This document shows, one piece after another, positions 13,002 to 25,499 of a stretch of DNA of 64,000 nucleotides. The first letter of the stretch is position 1; every line of letters starts with the position of its first letter. This DNA comes from Phaseolus vulgaris (Eukaryota; Streptophyta; Magnoliopsida; Fabales; Fabaceae): assembly GCF_000499845.2 (NCBI RefSeq), contig NC_023749.2:24953726-25017725 (forward strand), written 5' to 3'. The position numbers and the translations under genes were made by a program. A model generated the notes under the pieces. That model did not search any database. It was not told the DNA's origin and worked only from the letters and a program-made list of their open reading frames with translations.

Positions 13002-13692
13002 TGTGTTGATGATCATAATTTTATTCACACTCAATAGCTTTAATCATATATTATTGAACTTTAATAATTAATTTTATTGTTTTAATTAAGAATGACTCTT
13101 GGGGTCGTTGCTCCGGATTTTGTTCCCCCGGTTTGAAACCAGTTGGTTGCGTAGTTTTAGAATTCTGCTGATCCCAAGTACTCCATCTCCATCATTGCAT
13201 ATGGGAATATAAAAAGTAAAGAGGAAAAGGCATGACCAGAAGAATTGTGTGAAATAAGTGAATTTATCCAGTTGAGGCATGATTGATTGAGAAAGAATGA
13301 TTCCCTCCGGACAGAAAGAGAGTTCTGGTTCATCCGTATGCCTCAGCTAAGGTTGAGTCATAGGCAAGTGCAACTGAATTAGATTCAGTGCCGGTTTTTG
13401 TGGCAATCCCATGGCGAGTTTATGATTCGGATCCATACCCGGTGGATCGAGTCCAAGCACAAATAGCTGAGATAGCTGTGGGAAATATAGGAGCAGAACC
13501 ATTCGTTGGAGATAAAGACTCCGATCGGTCAGTTGCCCGACTGGTATTTTCCCCGAAACCAGTTTCTGCATATAATTTGATTTATTTTGACCTTAACTAT
13601 TATTTTGTTAATTTTGTGTTTTAGAGTAAATGGTTGGAAAAAAAAAATGTCTACCTTTATGAAGTCAAATATGTCAAATTATGTAGATAAAG
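13002..13692 (+). repeat. Gypsy-type LTR-like copy, truncated and interrupted
   Basis: The segment starting TGATGATCATAATTTTATTC (about 13008) and the segment 13575-13692 (TTGTTAATTTTGTGTTTTAG, then TGTCTACCTTT) both match the copy beginning at 14952, where they are contiguous. Between them, about 13090-13570, is a higher-GC insert of roughly 480 bp with no match in the window and no recognised gene. No clear terminal repeats or target duplication can be assigned to the insert. Confidence 0.5.
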
Positions 13693-14951
13693 AAAAAAAA
13701 CTAATAACCAATTCAAATATGACAAAAAATTATTTTCCTTTTTTTTATATCTAACTTTGTTTTCTTTTGATTAGTTTTATTTATTTACTATAATTTAAAA
13801 AAAATAAAAATTAAAAAATTTGATATTTTTTTATCTTATTTTATTCTATTTTCTTATATCTTTATCTTATTTTGATTTCTCATATTTTATTTTACTTTCT
13901 TATATCTTATTTTGATTTTCTAGATCTTATTTTATTTATTTTATTTTTTTAATTATTTTTTTTATTTCTGTTTTTTTTTTATTCTTAATTTCTATTGTTG
14001 TTTTCAATTTTTATATTTTTCTGCTTTTTTTTTTACAAATTTTAGTTTTATTTTTGTTTTTAACTTAAACTTTAGTTTTTTTTCCTTTTAATTTTTAAGT
14101 TTCCAGAAAAAAAAATTAAGGAAAATTGTAATAGTGATAAAGGAAAAACTCTCATCAGGAAAGACTTGGTAAGTGTCTAGTTAGTGAAACAAAACAAAAA
14201 TCATGTTTGTCCCTACGTTAGAAGATAAATGAGTTTTATCAAATTGGGAATAGGTTCTTGAATCTTGAATAAGTGTGGAGGTGTACCTCATTTTCATAGT
14301 TTACTTCTTCATTATCGAAAAAGAGAAAAAAAGAAATAAAATAATGAAAAGAAGAACAAATAAAGAACATAAGAGTGGATTGTCTAATACACTGGTTAGA
14401 TTATCTATTGCATGAGAAAAACAATAAAAAATGATGTCTTGAAATAAAAAAGAGGAGTTGAATTTTCATGATACTTACACTTGTTTTTATACCTATACTC
14501 CATTGTTCCTTTGTTTTTCTATGGTTTTAAGCTTTTTTCCCCATTTTACCTACCTTTACCTTAGCTTCATTACATCCCTTATGAAGTCCTTTTGATATCT
14601 AATTGTATGTTTTTCAATTGTTGTGAATATTAGAGTTTTGTTAAGCAAATGATAGTGTTTTTCTTCCTGAGTGTTGAGTGTAAATACAAACCCTACACAC
14701 TTGAGAGTTGGAGAGCGATTGGTGAAAGTTCTATCATTCTTGATTCAACCTTTGATTTCAATTATTTGTTTGTGTGTTATAATATAGGAATTTCCATTCA
14801 CATTTTTCTTAATTTTTTGACATTATATCATGTCTTTCCTAATGCGTTATTAGAATTTGCTATTTGTTATTTACACTGTTTTTCTTTTTTATTTTCTTTG
14901 AGTCCATAGATTGTTTTGCCCATAAGTGCAAAAGGATAGTGTGAGGGTATT
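13693..14951. other. T-rich low-complexity spacer
   Basis: Long T-rich runs up to about 14100, then mixed AT-rich DNA. No gene recognised. It lies between two related LTR-like copies but shows no gag or pol content. Confidence 0.5.
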
Positions 14952-16111
14952 TGATGAGCATAATTTTATTCACACTCAATACTTTAATCATAGACTATTG
15001 GAGTATAATAATAAATAGATCCATTGTTTTAATTAAGATTCATATAATTGAGTTTATTTGGGCCACTATTATTTTTGTTAATTTTGTGTTTTTAGAGTGA
15101 ATGGTATGAAGGAAGTGTCTACCTTTTGAATGGGTCAAATATGCAAAAAAAGTCCAAGTTGTTTCTTTGAATCAAAACAAAACAAAATATTTGAGAGGAT
15201 TTTATGCAAAGTAAGAGAGATTTTTTCCACCTTGAATTTCTCCATCGTTTTCTCCACTATCTTCTCCACCAAAAGTGGTGCCTCCAACATGGAATGAGGA
15301 GGAGGTTGCATGGAGCATGCCTATTTAAGGAGAGTCAGGGAAACACATAGGAGACGAATATCCCTGAGTGCAAAGTTGCTTCCGTTGTTTATTTTTCTAC
15401 ATTTTTTATCTTCGTATTTTTTTCTTCGCATGGAAGGCTAAACCTTTTGGTTGATTCCTTTGAAATCCCCCCATTGAATTATGAAGTTTTGATCAATAAA
15501 AGTTTTGCTTTTCAATTTTCTATAGCAGTTGTTTTAATACTCTAATCTCTTGGAAAACTGGTTTTTGTGATAGATTGTACTTGAACTCATGATTAAGAGT
15601 CTTTCTTATCTTAAATTGTGGTTTCTTAGTTAGTTCGCATTGTTCTAATTAATTTATTGGGCACATGATTTAAAAGAGAGGAGATAAGAATTCTCATGAA
15701 GTATACGCATGGGACAAGGTGAGTACTGATTAAACCATGTTTTACAAGTGAACTTCAGTTGAATCAAATTGGGGCATGTTTAATCTGGTTTAACTCTGTT
15801 TGTTTGAGGATTAAGAAATGACTATTATTTAGAGAACCGGTGAAGAATTCAACGATTTGGGGATCAACAACTTTTTATTTGTTATTTTAATCCTTTTTTA
15901 TATTTTATGTTAAACAATCTCAATCTTTTTTTTATCTTTATTGTTATTGCTAACTTTTCTTGCTTGCAGATAGATTCTAATCATTGATATACTGATTTCA
16001 CTATTGGATTCGTTGAGAGACGACTTAAGGTCATCTTCCCACAATTATACTATTATCTGTTAGACTATACACATGATTCATTTTAATTTGACAACAAAAC
16101 AACAACTATCA
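14952..16111 (+). repeat. Gypsy-type solo LTR-like repeat
   Basis: Begins TGATGAGCATAATTTTATTC, a start common in legume gypsy LTRs, and has an internal CTTGCAGATAG / CGTTGAGAGACGAC segment like the 3' part of such LTRs. A CA end is possible at 16111, but no target duplication was found, so the right end is uncertain. There is no primer site or gag downstream. Confidence 0.4.
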
Positions 16112-17307
16112 TGGGTCATATTTAATGTGTATCATAACTTATATGGAATTACCTGATTTATCGTGTATCTTCTTTAATTACCTTGGTGCACTAAATTTAG
16201 TCGGTCGGACAACCTCTGGTACCAGGTGACATGGTTCGTCCAACCCCAACCGTACAAGCTTAAAATTCATTTCTTTTAGATTATCTCATAATCATTCAAC
16301 CACGTTCAATATGTCTTGTCTTTAATACTGTCTTGTCTTTAATACTAGAAAGTGTGTTGAAGAGTTCACATAAACTAAATAAAGTTAAATTATATTATAA
16401 CTATATATAAATCTCTTATTATAAGTCAATTTTGATATTAAGTTAAACTTTAATTCCACTCTCTTTAAAAAAAAATACTATTTAACAATTTTATTATAAT
16501 AAATTAAAAATTTATAAATTAAAAGATGGTATAAAATCAAGTAATACAATTATAACCAAGTGACAGAGACATGCGAACAAGTTCATCACAACTCAACGAT
16601 GACAATAATAATAAAATATAATAATGATAATAATAATAAGTAAAATTGATAACAATCATAAAATGGTAAGAACAAAGAAGATTCAAGAACTAAAAAAAAT
16701 GACAACACAAATTGTGACTAATATTTTTAATTCACCTCCTTACTTTGATTGTAGAATAAGCATGTATAACTTTCAATGTCTAGAATTGACTATGAAAGCT
16801 AAATTCTTCATGAATTATTATACTAACAATGTCAAAAAATTATAAATATTTATAACTTTATGATCATGTTTTTTATAGTTGATTGTTAAATAAATAACCA
16901 ATGTAAAACTTGATTGTAGATATCCTTTTTCATACAAATGTATATTTAACCAAATGACAAGTTTTGAGTAAATTACATAATTTAAATTTAATTTTAGTAC
17001 TAGAATATAAAAAAAATTATCTAACCAAATTTATGAATTTGAAAAGTAATTTTTAAAATTAAACTAATTAAAGATGTTTTAAAATTAAATTAAAATTATT
17101 TTTATTTTACCTAAATATAATATTATTTTTATATAAAAAGATTGGGAGTACTAGTAGAATAACCTAATAATATGTTTTGAAGAAATTTTTTTAGAAGATA
17201 GTTATTTTTATAAAGAATTTGAGATATTTTATGACAATATACATGTATTTAGAATTTTAATAAATTTTAAGCTCTTTCTCTCATAATTTCTTAATTGGAT
17301 CTCAATT
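16112..17307. other. AT-rich intergenic DNA
   Basis: No recognisable coding or repeat structure beyond simple AT-rich sequence. Confidence 0.5.
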
Positions 17308-17312
17308 AAGAT

Positions 17313-18105
17313 TGATCCTGCCTGTTGACCGGAGCGCTGGAGAATGCCTCGTCAAAGGATCGACGTGCGCACCGCTTCTCACCTTCGTTCCTCCCCGGAA
17401 TCTACCTCAAGAACCTGCAAAGAAACGACACGGCGCCGCTGCGGCCGATCGCACTCCGACGCTCAAGTCAGTGACGGTATCACCAAAAACTGATAGAACT
17501 AGAACCGTGCAAATCCTTTCACAAACAGCTCTGTCACTCGCAAGCGTAAAGTGTATGAACTGAACGTGCGTACCTCAGAAAATCTGTTAAGAACTCTTAT
17601 ATACCTGGTGGTTTTCTCTCTCCTGGCAGTTACAGACTTGGACACGTGGCTCGCATCCAACTGTACACGTGCCATCATCTGGAGGCTCCCTGACTTGGCG
17701 CTGCTTCTACTCTCATTTCGGCTAAGTTACCTATGCATGGTACTGCCCAGTGCATAGCTAACTTAGGAGTGCGATCTATACTGGAACTGGCGAGTTAGGG
17801 CCTTCATACACCTTCCCTGTGGTCTCGCCGGCCGCCTTCATAATCTGCTTCTCCTTCATCTTCGGCGATGTGCTTGTTCTGGCGATCTCCGACTGCTTGG
17901 TCGCCTGGGTCTGCATCTGGCGACTTCATCCTCAACCTGGCGATCGCCTATTCTGGTAAGCTGGAGATCGGAACACGCCAACTTAACAATCGGCGACTAC
18001 ACGTGCCTCCCGACTTCCTTCCTAACTGCCAACCTGGCGCCTTGTCAACACGCCTACACTTCAGCAGGATGCCACGTCATCATACCCGACCACCAGGGCG
18101 GTACA
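17313..18105 (-). mobile_element. Solo LTR of a Ty3-gypsy (Tat-like) element
   Basis: It starts TGATCCTG and ends GGTACA, flanked by a perfect 5-bp duplication AAGAT (17308-17312 and 18106-18110). The GC content is much higher than the surroundings. CACTCCGACGCTCAAGTCAG on this strand is the reverse complement of the CTGACTTGAGCGTCGGAGTG block typical of the 3' part of Tat-lineage LTRs, so it lies antisense. No internal domain is present, so it is the product of LTR-LTR recombination. Confidence 0.85.
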
Positions 18106-18109
18106 AAGA

Positions 18110-18522
18110 TCATTATATTAATTTTAATAAAGATATCTTTGATACTATTGAAGTTGGGTTGTTACGGATAGAACATTGTTTTTTTTATTGATATCGATTA
18201 TATTTTTTTAAATTTAAGTTTAATTATTTTTTGGTAGTCATTGATTTTTTTTGTCTGAAAATAGATGAATGTTATATCATCAATATTATAAGATCTAACA
18301 TGATTTTTTTATCAACATAAACCTATGTTAGTTTTCATTTATGTTAATTAGTTTTGTTTTTACATTGAAACCAATAACATTCAGTTTGAACTAATTAGGA
18401 TTTTACTATGATAAAAGTATTTTTTTTAACTTGGGTTATTTCTCATTTATGTTAATTAATGTTGTTTTTACACGGACACCAATCACAATCAGTTTTAAAT
18501 AATTAGGATTTTCTCCATCAAA
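18110..18522. repeat. Intergenic segment with a ~110-bp direct duplication
   Basis: TCATTTATGTTAATTA and the following ~75 bp occur at about 18336 and 18449. After the first copy the DNA continues TATGATAAAAGTATTTTT. After the second copy the same continuation is found at 26811, beyond the inserted solo LTR. So the second unit was split by that insertion. Confidence 0.6.
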
Positions 18523-19003
18523 ATGATTGTACCGATCAGCCCTCGGGTTTCGTTGACCGCTAATAGTGAGGGGCCACGTAAGTTGGGTCCCACAAGCGGT
18601 GTGGGCCAGTGTCTTGCAAGACAAGTGAGTCAAGGTGTCGAAGAGTGGTCAGACATCGGCCATCAGGATGCGCTGATGTGTCCTCGGCAATATAGTGAGG
18701 GCGATGAGACATCGGACATCGGTGACTCAAACAAGAGAGCTGGGCCATGAGAGGTGGATCCCAGACCACACACCAATTATCAGTTAGGGAGAAGCCTAGA
18801 TCACGAGAAGTCCATGCGTGTGGTGTGGATGGCGCGTTCAGGCGTAACACAAGTAAAGAGCCACTGGAAGAGATACGACCCGTGAGGGTCACGTTCCAAG
18901 GGTGAGCTGCATGCATGGCACGTGAACAGCTAGGACACTCCCAGAACGGATGGCCCCAGAGGTTAGTACACAAGTTGGTACCCATGTGGTCATCCCGTCA
19001 GAT

Positions 19004-20077
19004 TGTTGATCAAGAGTGATCAAGTACTTTGAAGAATCCAAATCCTTTGTGCTTGATGCAAGACTGTGTTGCTGTTGTGTTTTGGGAGGGATCATGGTAG
19101 CTTTATATGTAATCCACTCCTTTGTTGAATCTAAAGCTAATGTGTTTTAAATATTTTTTAAATAAAGTGTTTTTCAAACTAAGTGAAAAACAACCTGTTG
19201 TTTTTTCGAATCAACCGGTTGTTTTACTCTTAGGAGTTTTTGAAAAGGTTGAAAACTGTTTGAGTTTGGTTGACTCAACTGCCAAACCAAACAATCGGTT
19301 GTTTCGTGGTTTCAATCGATTGTTTCTTTGAAAATCCTAACAAAATTATGTTTTGGTGGTTGAATGTGCTTTAAATGATTTCCAACTGAATACGCTCCTT
19401 CATTAAATGCTTTGACCAATCTTTGGAAAATATAAATAGTTTGTTTATGTTTTCAAACAAATGAGGGAAACAAATTTGAGTTTTTCAGTTGTGAAAGAGT
19501 TGATTCAAGATTTGAACATTCACATCAAAGCTTTGGTTTTTCTAAGAGAGTGGAATAGGATTGCATTTGTATTGATTTCAGATTGTTCTGTAAACAAGTG
19601 TAATCTCTTCTCAACCTTTTGTATTTCTGGTGTTGTGTTGCCAAGGAATGTTGTGTGCTCTTGAGGGGATCAACATCAATACTCTTGGTGTGAATTGCCA
19701 AAGTGGATGTGTTTCTTGAAGGGTTCAAGGTCACTGCTTTGGTGGATTGTGTGTTGTAATCTGGTTTGATTACTTAGTGGATTACCCAGTGGTTTTCTGG
19801 GGACTGGATGTAGCTCTTGGTTTAAAAGTGAACCAGTATAAACTGTTGGTGTATCTTTCTCTTACCCTTAAACTCATTTACATTCTGTTTTTAGTTTTTA
19901 CTGGTATAAACAACCGATTGTTTTTCTGCTGCTTTGCTGTTTTATTGCTCTTGTTCTTGGTTAACCTGATTTCTACTATGGATTCATACAAAGAATTTTG
20001 TTAAAACTCAAAAAGATTTCAAAAACCCCTCTTAAACAATTCACCTTCCATCTCGTTTAAGACCATATATTCTAACA
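19004..20077 (+). repeat. 5' LTR of the copia element (1074 bp)
   Basis: TGTTGATC...CTAACA. A TATA-like AATATAAATAG is at about 19427. It is very similar to the 3' LTR. The main differences are two length changes: it lacks a ~22-bp partial duplication near the start and one 21-bp unit of a motif doublet near 19912. It contains palindromic motif doublets at 19191/19212 and 19292/19313. Confidence 0.93.
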
Positions 20078-20079
20078 AT

Positions 20080-20092
20080 TGGCATCAAAAGC
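20080..20092 (+). other. Primer-binding site of the copia element (diverged)
   Basis: TGGCATCAAAAGC two bases after the 5' LTR resembles the copia consensus TGGTATCAGAGC, complementary to initiator Met tRNA, with two mismatches. Confidence 0.7.
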
Positions 20093-20138
20093 TTGGTATT
20101 TGAAAAATATTCAAGTTTTTTCCTAAAATCTTTTTTCT

Positions 20139-22080
20139 ATGACTGGAAAACTACCTTTTGAGGAGGGTGCTTCAATTAACAAACCACCATTGTTTTGTGG
20201 TTTGAATTATAAGTATTGGGAAGCTAGAATGAAAATCTTTGTTGAATCCATTGATCAAGAAATTTGGGATGCAATTGAAAATGGCCCTTTCATTCCTAAG
20301 ATTAAAAAGAGTGGATCTTTTATTAAAAAACTTTGTTCCCAATGGACTAATGAAAAAAGTGAAAAGGCCAAGTTTGATTGTATTGCCAAGAATATCATAA
20401 CCTCTGCTTTGGATTCTAAGGGCCTGTTTGCTTCAAGGGATGTACTGTTCACGAGAATGGAAGTGCAGTGATATCCCTTGTTTGGATCTGCTGATGTGCG
20501 CGGAAGAGGAAGAGAGGATCACTGTGAACAGTACTTCCCTTACTTCTCCTCATATTGCAAAGAACCTTGAAGAAAGCCACATAAGCAAGTGTGTTTTTCC
20601 CATTTTAGTCTCATTTTTTTGTCTTTGCATAAAAGTAGAAGATTACTTAATATATAACATAATATAATACAAATAAAATAATATTAAAATTATCTAAATA
20701 TAAATATTAATTATTACAATAAATTTAACCAACACAAATATTTAATGATATTATTAATAAAATATATTTTTAAAATAATGATAATAAATATAAATTAAAT
20801 AAAATTATTAAATAATAGTAATATTAATAATAATTATTTTTATATCAAATATTTAATAATTATTATTTATTATTAATAATAAATAAAATTATAATATAAT
20901 AAAATTAAATATAGTTATTTATATAAATAAATAAATTAGTTTTTTTAAATATAAAAAAAGTTGTAATTTTAAGTTTTCATTAATTAAAATTTCAATCATA
21001 CTCATCATGTCACTTACAGATTTATTATTTTTATCAAAAAATTTCATGCGTTAAATGATAAGAAATTCGTGTTTTTTTTTAAATAATTATTCAATGATAT
21101 TGGAAATAATTACAAAATTTTAATTAACTCAAATTTACGCAAAAATACTTTATATTTTATTATTCAAATATTTTTAAAGATAAGGGTAAATTTGTAAACT
21201 TACATTTTACACATTTAAAAAAAATCAAAATTTCCTCACAATCATCTCATCACTCACAAAAATAAATTTTCCTCACACATCCACTCTAACATACCCCAAT
21301 CCAAACAACCTCACTTTCTTCACACTTTCTTCTCACATCCTCACACATCCACTCCCTCAAATCCTCACACATCCACTCCCTAATCCAAACACACCCTAAA
21401 TAATTTTTCAGGATCTCAAAATGTGAATCTGCTAAGGAGATGTGGGATACACTTAAAGAAACTCATGAGAGTATCACTGAAATAAAGAAAGTAAAGACAA
21501 GAAGTCAAACAAGAAGAAAAAGGAGGCAAAATAAAAAAAGGTCTCAATCTGTGTTTTATGGCCAAAAAGGAGGATGATTCAAGCATGAAAGTAGCGTAAG
21601 TTATTATGCTTCTTTAAATGCTGAAAACTATAGTCAATTACTTCAAGCCTTTAAAAAAACTCATGAAGAAGCTAACTAATTGGCTCTCTTGAATAACCGG
21701 TTGAAGGAAATGAACAACTGGCTTGAAAACAGAGTTAAATCACTGGAAGAAGAGTTGGAAAATTCAAAAACAAATTTTGAAAATCTTGAAATTCTTTACA
21801 AAAACTCTTTTTGCAAGTGTGACTCTCTTGTTTGTGAAAATTGTGAAAATCTTGAAAATAAAGTTCATTATCTTGTAAGAACTGTGGATAAGCTTTCAAA
21901 GGGTAAATCCAACTTTGAGAATGTCTTGGCATCTCAAAATTGTGTTTTTGGAAAAGTAGGATTATGTTTTAATCCACAAAACAAGCAAGATAAGTTTCCG
22001 AAGTCATTTTCAAAACTGCCAGAAAACAACCGATTGTTAAATCGAAACAACCGGTTGTTACATGCTTCTACTGCATGAAA
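20139..22080 (+). pseudogene. Copia gag remnant, interrupted by a MITE and internally deleted
   Basis: The first part (20139-20419) has the usual copia gag start: LPFEEGASINKPPLFCG, then YWEARMKIFVESID. At 20420 it is cut by a 977-bp transposon. The second part resumes at 21400 with ESAKEMWDTLKE, in the same frame if the insert and one duplicated TAA are removed, except for a TAA codon at the junction. A further large deletion follows ETHES, since the middle of gag is missing. Frame 21680-22078 is Lys/Glu/Asn-rich and coiled-coil-like. The zinc knuckle (CX2CX4HX4C, CFYCMKIGHSVRFC) follows in another frame at 22063. Gag forms the virus-like particle; this copy cannot. Confidence 0.85.
20420..21396. 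mobile_element. Harbinger/Tourist-like non-autonomous element inside gag
   Basis: Flanked by TAA on both sides (20417-20419 and 21397-21399), the 3-bp duplication typical of PIF/Harbinger elements. Ends: GGGCCTGTTTGC at left, and GGGTGTGTTTGG at right in reverse complement. Near the left end TACTGTTCAC is repeated inverted as GTGAACAGTA (20443 and 20522). The interior is AT-rich and has no transposase. It is younger than the copia element it interrupts. Confidence 0.8.
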
Positions 22081-23301
22081 ATAGGCCATTCAGTTAGATT
22101 TTGTAAAATTAGGAAATATTTTGTTCCTAAAGGCATTATGAGATGGATTCCTAAAGATTCTGGAGTTTCCAGTGATGAATGTAAATCAAAAGGACCCACA
22201 TTTATAAGGGGACCAAATCTTTGTACTTGAAATTGTCTTTTGTAGGGAAAATTGATGGAAAGCATGCAACAGTGGTATCTGGACAGTGACTGCTCAAAAC
22301 ACATGACAAAAGATAAATCTAAGTTTGTGAGCATCATCTTCAAACAAGAAGGCCATGTAACATATGGAGACAACAACAAAGGAAGAATTCTTGGAAGAGG
22401 CTCTATAGGAGACAAGAGTATCTTACTTATTCATGATGTCTTGTATGTGGAGGGACTAAAACACAACTTGCTTAGCATTAGCCAACTGTGGGACAAAGGC
22501 TATCAAGTCATCTTCAAGACAAACTTTTGTGAAATCTGCCTTCCCAACTCAAAAGAGGTAATGTTGATTGGTAAGAGAATCAACAATGTCTATCTCTTGG
22601 ATATTTCTTCTCCTTGTTCTATTAATTGTCTTCTTTCTAAGCATGGTGAATCTTGGTTATGACATAGAAGAATTGCTCACATTCACATGAATCAATTAAA
22701 CAAATTAATCTCAAAAGATCTTTTGATTGGGTTGCCCAAACTTAAGTTTGAGAAGGACCACATATGTGAAGCATGTCAAAAGGGGAAACAAGTTAAAAAT
22801 TCCTTCGAACTTAAAAATGTTGTTTCATCTTCAAGACCCCTTGAGCTGCTCCACATGGATTTATTTGGACCTTCAAGAACCATGAGTCTTGGTGGCAACT
22901 ATTATGCTCTTGTTATTGTAGATGATTTTTCTAGGTACACATGGACACTCTTCTTAGAATCAAAGAGTGATGCTTTCTCGGCTTTCAAGAAGCTTGCAAG
23001 AGCCTTACAAAACACAAGAAACTTCAGTATTGGTTCAATAAGAAGTGATCATGGAGGAGAATTCCAAAATGAGAAATTCAGCAAATTTTGTGAGAAAACT
23101 AGGATCTTGAACAATTTTTCTGCACCAAGAACCCCTCAACAGAATGGGGTAGTGGAAAGAAAGAACATATCTCTAGAGGAATTAGCAAGAACCATGCTAA
23201 GTGAGTCTTCCCTACCCAAGTACTTTTGGGTTGATGCTGTTAGCACCTTTTGCTATGTGATGAATAGAGTGCTTATAGAGTCTACAACAAGAGGCTCATG
23301 A
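22063..23301 (+). pseudogene. Copia zinc knuckle, protease and integrase remnant
   Basis: Frame 22063-22662 carries the zinc knuckle and then the retropepsin, whose active-site DSG reads DSD (LDSDCSKHMT), a change expected to inactivate it. A TGA at about 22663 (probably from TGG) ends the frame. Frame 22687-23301 contains the pre-integrase zinc region (CEACQKGK) and the integrase core: DLFGP, SDHGGEF and the final catalytic Glu in PQQNGVVERKN. After RVLIE the sequence jumps out of frame to [10 protein letters not shown]. The integrase C-terminal domain is therefore deleted. Confidence 0.9.
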
Positions 23302-25136
23302 TTGTAGAAGAATATGTTCATGTGGTATTTGATGAAGTTGATCACAAAGTCTTGAATCCCTCACAGATCAACACTGAAGAGGATGAACAGAACATCATTA
23401 TGCAGAAATTAGATAGCTGTCCAGAAAAACAACCGATTGATTCATCGAAACAACCGGTTGAAATTCTGCAGCAGGATGAGTTGCCTAAGGAATGGAGAAT
23501 ACCAAGGGATCTGTCAGTGGAGAACATCATTGGGCAGATAAAGGAGGGTGTTTCTACACGTAGCTCTATCTCAAACTTCTGCAGGCACATTGCTTTTGTC
23601 TCTCAAGTTGAACCAAAGTCTATTGAAAAAGCTCTTCAAGATGAAAAATTAATGCATGAAGAGCTGAATCAGTTTGCTATAAATTATGTGTGGTTTCTTG
23701 TCCCCAAGACAGATGAGATGAATGTCATTGGATCTAAATGGGTATTCAGAAACAAGCTAGATGAGGATGGAGTAATTACTAGAAACAAGGCAAGGCTAGT
23801 TGCCAAAGGCTACAATCAAAAGGAAGGAATTGACTATGGTGAAACCTTTGCCCCTGTTGCAAGGTTGGAAGCTGTGAGGTTGTTGCTGGCCTTTGCTTGT
23901 ATGAGTGGATTCAAACTCTTTCAAATGGATGTGAAGAGTGCTTTTCTCAATGGTTTCATCAATGAAGAAGTGTATGTTGAGCAACCACCGAGTTTTGAGG
24001 ATCATCAACATCCCAATCATGTTTTTAAGTTGAAAAAGGATTTGTATAGGCTTAAGCAAGCTCCAAGGTAGTGGTATGAGAGGCTTAGCAACTTCCTTTT
24101 ATCTCATGGCTATGAAAGAGGAATGATTGACAAAACTTTTTTCATCAAGAAAGCAAATTCTGAAATTATTTTGGTCCAAATCTATGTTGATGACATCATT
24201 TTTGGTGCTACCAAAGATAATTTGTGTGAGAAGTTTGTTGCTGCAATGCAAGGTGAGTTTGAAATGTCCATGATGGGAGAGCTTTCCTTCTTTCTTGGAC
24301 TATAGGTTAAACAATCAAAGGATGGATTTTTCTTATGTCAATCAAAGTATTGCAAAGAAATCCTCAAGAAATTTGAGATGGAGAGTTGCAAGGAAGCTAG
24401 CACACCTCTGTCTTCAAGTTGTTATATGGATGCAGATGCTGCTGGAAAAGAGGTAGATCAAACAAAATATAGAGGCTTAATTGGTTCTTTACTCTATCTC
24501 ACAACAAGTAGACCGGATATCATGTTTGTCGTATGTTTTTGCGCAAGATATCAAGCAAATCCAAAGGAATCTCACTTCAAGGCTGCCAAAAGAATTCTCA
24601 AATATCTCAAAGGAACTACCAATGTTGGTCTATGGCATCCTTCTTACTCACCTATACATTTAATTGGATATTCAGATTCTGACTTTGTAGGATGTAAGCT
24701 GGACCGAAAAAGCATAAGTGACACTTGTCATCTTCTTGGATCAAGTTTCATTTATTGGCATAGTAAGAAACAAGCTTGTGTAGCTCTTTCCACTGCAGAA
24801 GCTAAATACATTGCTGCTGGGAGCTGTTGTGCACAAGTTCTTTGGCTTAAACAGCAGCTTGCAGATTTTGGATTGAAGATTAACAAGGTTCCTTTGCTTT
24901 GTGACAACACAAGTGTTATAAATCTCACCAAAAATTAGATTCAACACTCAAGAACAAAGCACATTGAGATTCGTCATCACTTCATAAAAGATCATGTGAA
25001 CAATGGAGATTGTGAAATGAAGTTCATTGAAACAAAACTACAGCTTGCTGATATATTCACAAAACCTTTGCCAAAAGACAAGTTTTTCTTTTTAAGAAAT
25101 GAGTTAGGCATTCTTGACTCTCAAAATCTCTCTTAA
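23298..25136 (+). pseudogene. Copia reverse transcriptase / RNase H remnant
   Basis: A single frame with three in-frame TAG codons at 24069-24071, 24303-24305 and 24936-24938, ending TAA at 25134-25136. The reverse transcriptase has [34 protein letters not shown] and YVDDIIFG (catalytic YVDD). The RNase H has SDSDFVGCK, STAEAKYIAA and CDNTSVINL. The end reads LADIFTKPLPKD, the usual copia pol terminus. The domain order integrase before reverse transcriptase places the element in Ty1/copia. Confidence 0.93.
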
Positions 25137-25490
25137 ACTGTTTTCTATGCATAAAGTCTATTTGTGAAGAGAAATAGGGAGAGAATTGGTTGTGTGTTGC
25201 TCTACGATCTGTTTCAAACTGTTAAATCTCTTTAATTTATGCTTTTAAGGTTGATTTTCTGCTTCTGCTGATAGAAACAACCGATTGATTCGAGGAAACA
25301 ACCGATTGTTTGTCTGATATAGTATTGTGTTTATGCTGGTTTTTTTGCGTTCATGCAGAAAACTAGTTAATGTGCTATTTTAACCTGCTGTTAAAGATGC
25401 TCTGGTATGCATAAGTTTTGCTTTGCAGGTGCTGCTTCAGATTCAAACAAAGACCAACACAAGCAACCAGGGATTTGTCTTCATCAAATA

Positions 25491-25498
25491 GGGGGAGA
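25491..25498 (+). other. Polypurine tract of the copia element
   Basis: GGGGGAGA directly before the 3' LTR, matching the tract at 1251-1260 of the related element. The stretch 25137-25490 between pol and this tract is non-coding and contains a motif doublet at 25278/25299. Confidence 0.8.
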
Positions 25499-25499
25499 T

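Noticed and set aside
18560..18985. 141-codon minus-strand frame, and its relative at 50317-50661
   Set aside because: Both are frames in GC-rich solo LTR DNA; similarity reflects shared LTR sequence, not a gene.
19122..19331. Repeated short frames in the copia LTRs (also at 25639 and 26265)
   Set aside because: Same LTR sequence in several places; they arise from the motif doublets and have no start or domain logic.
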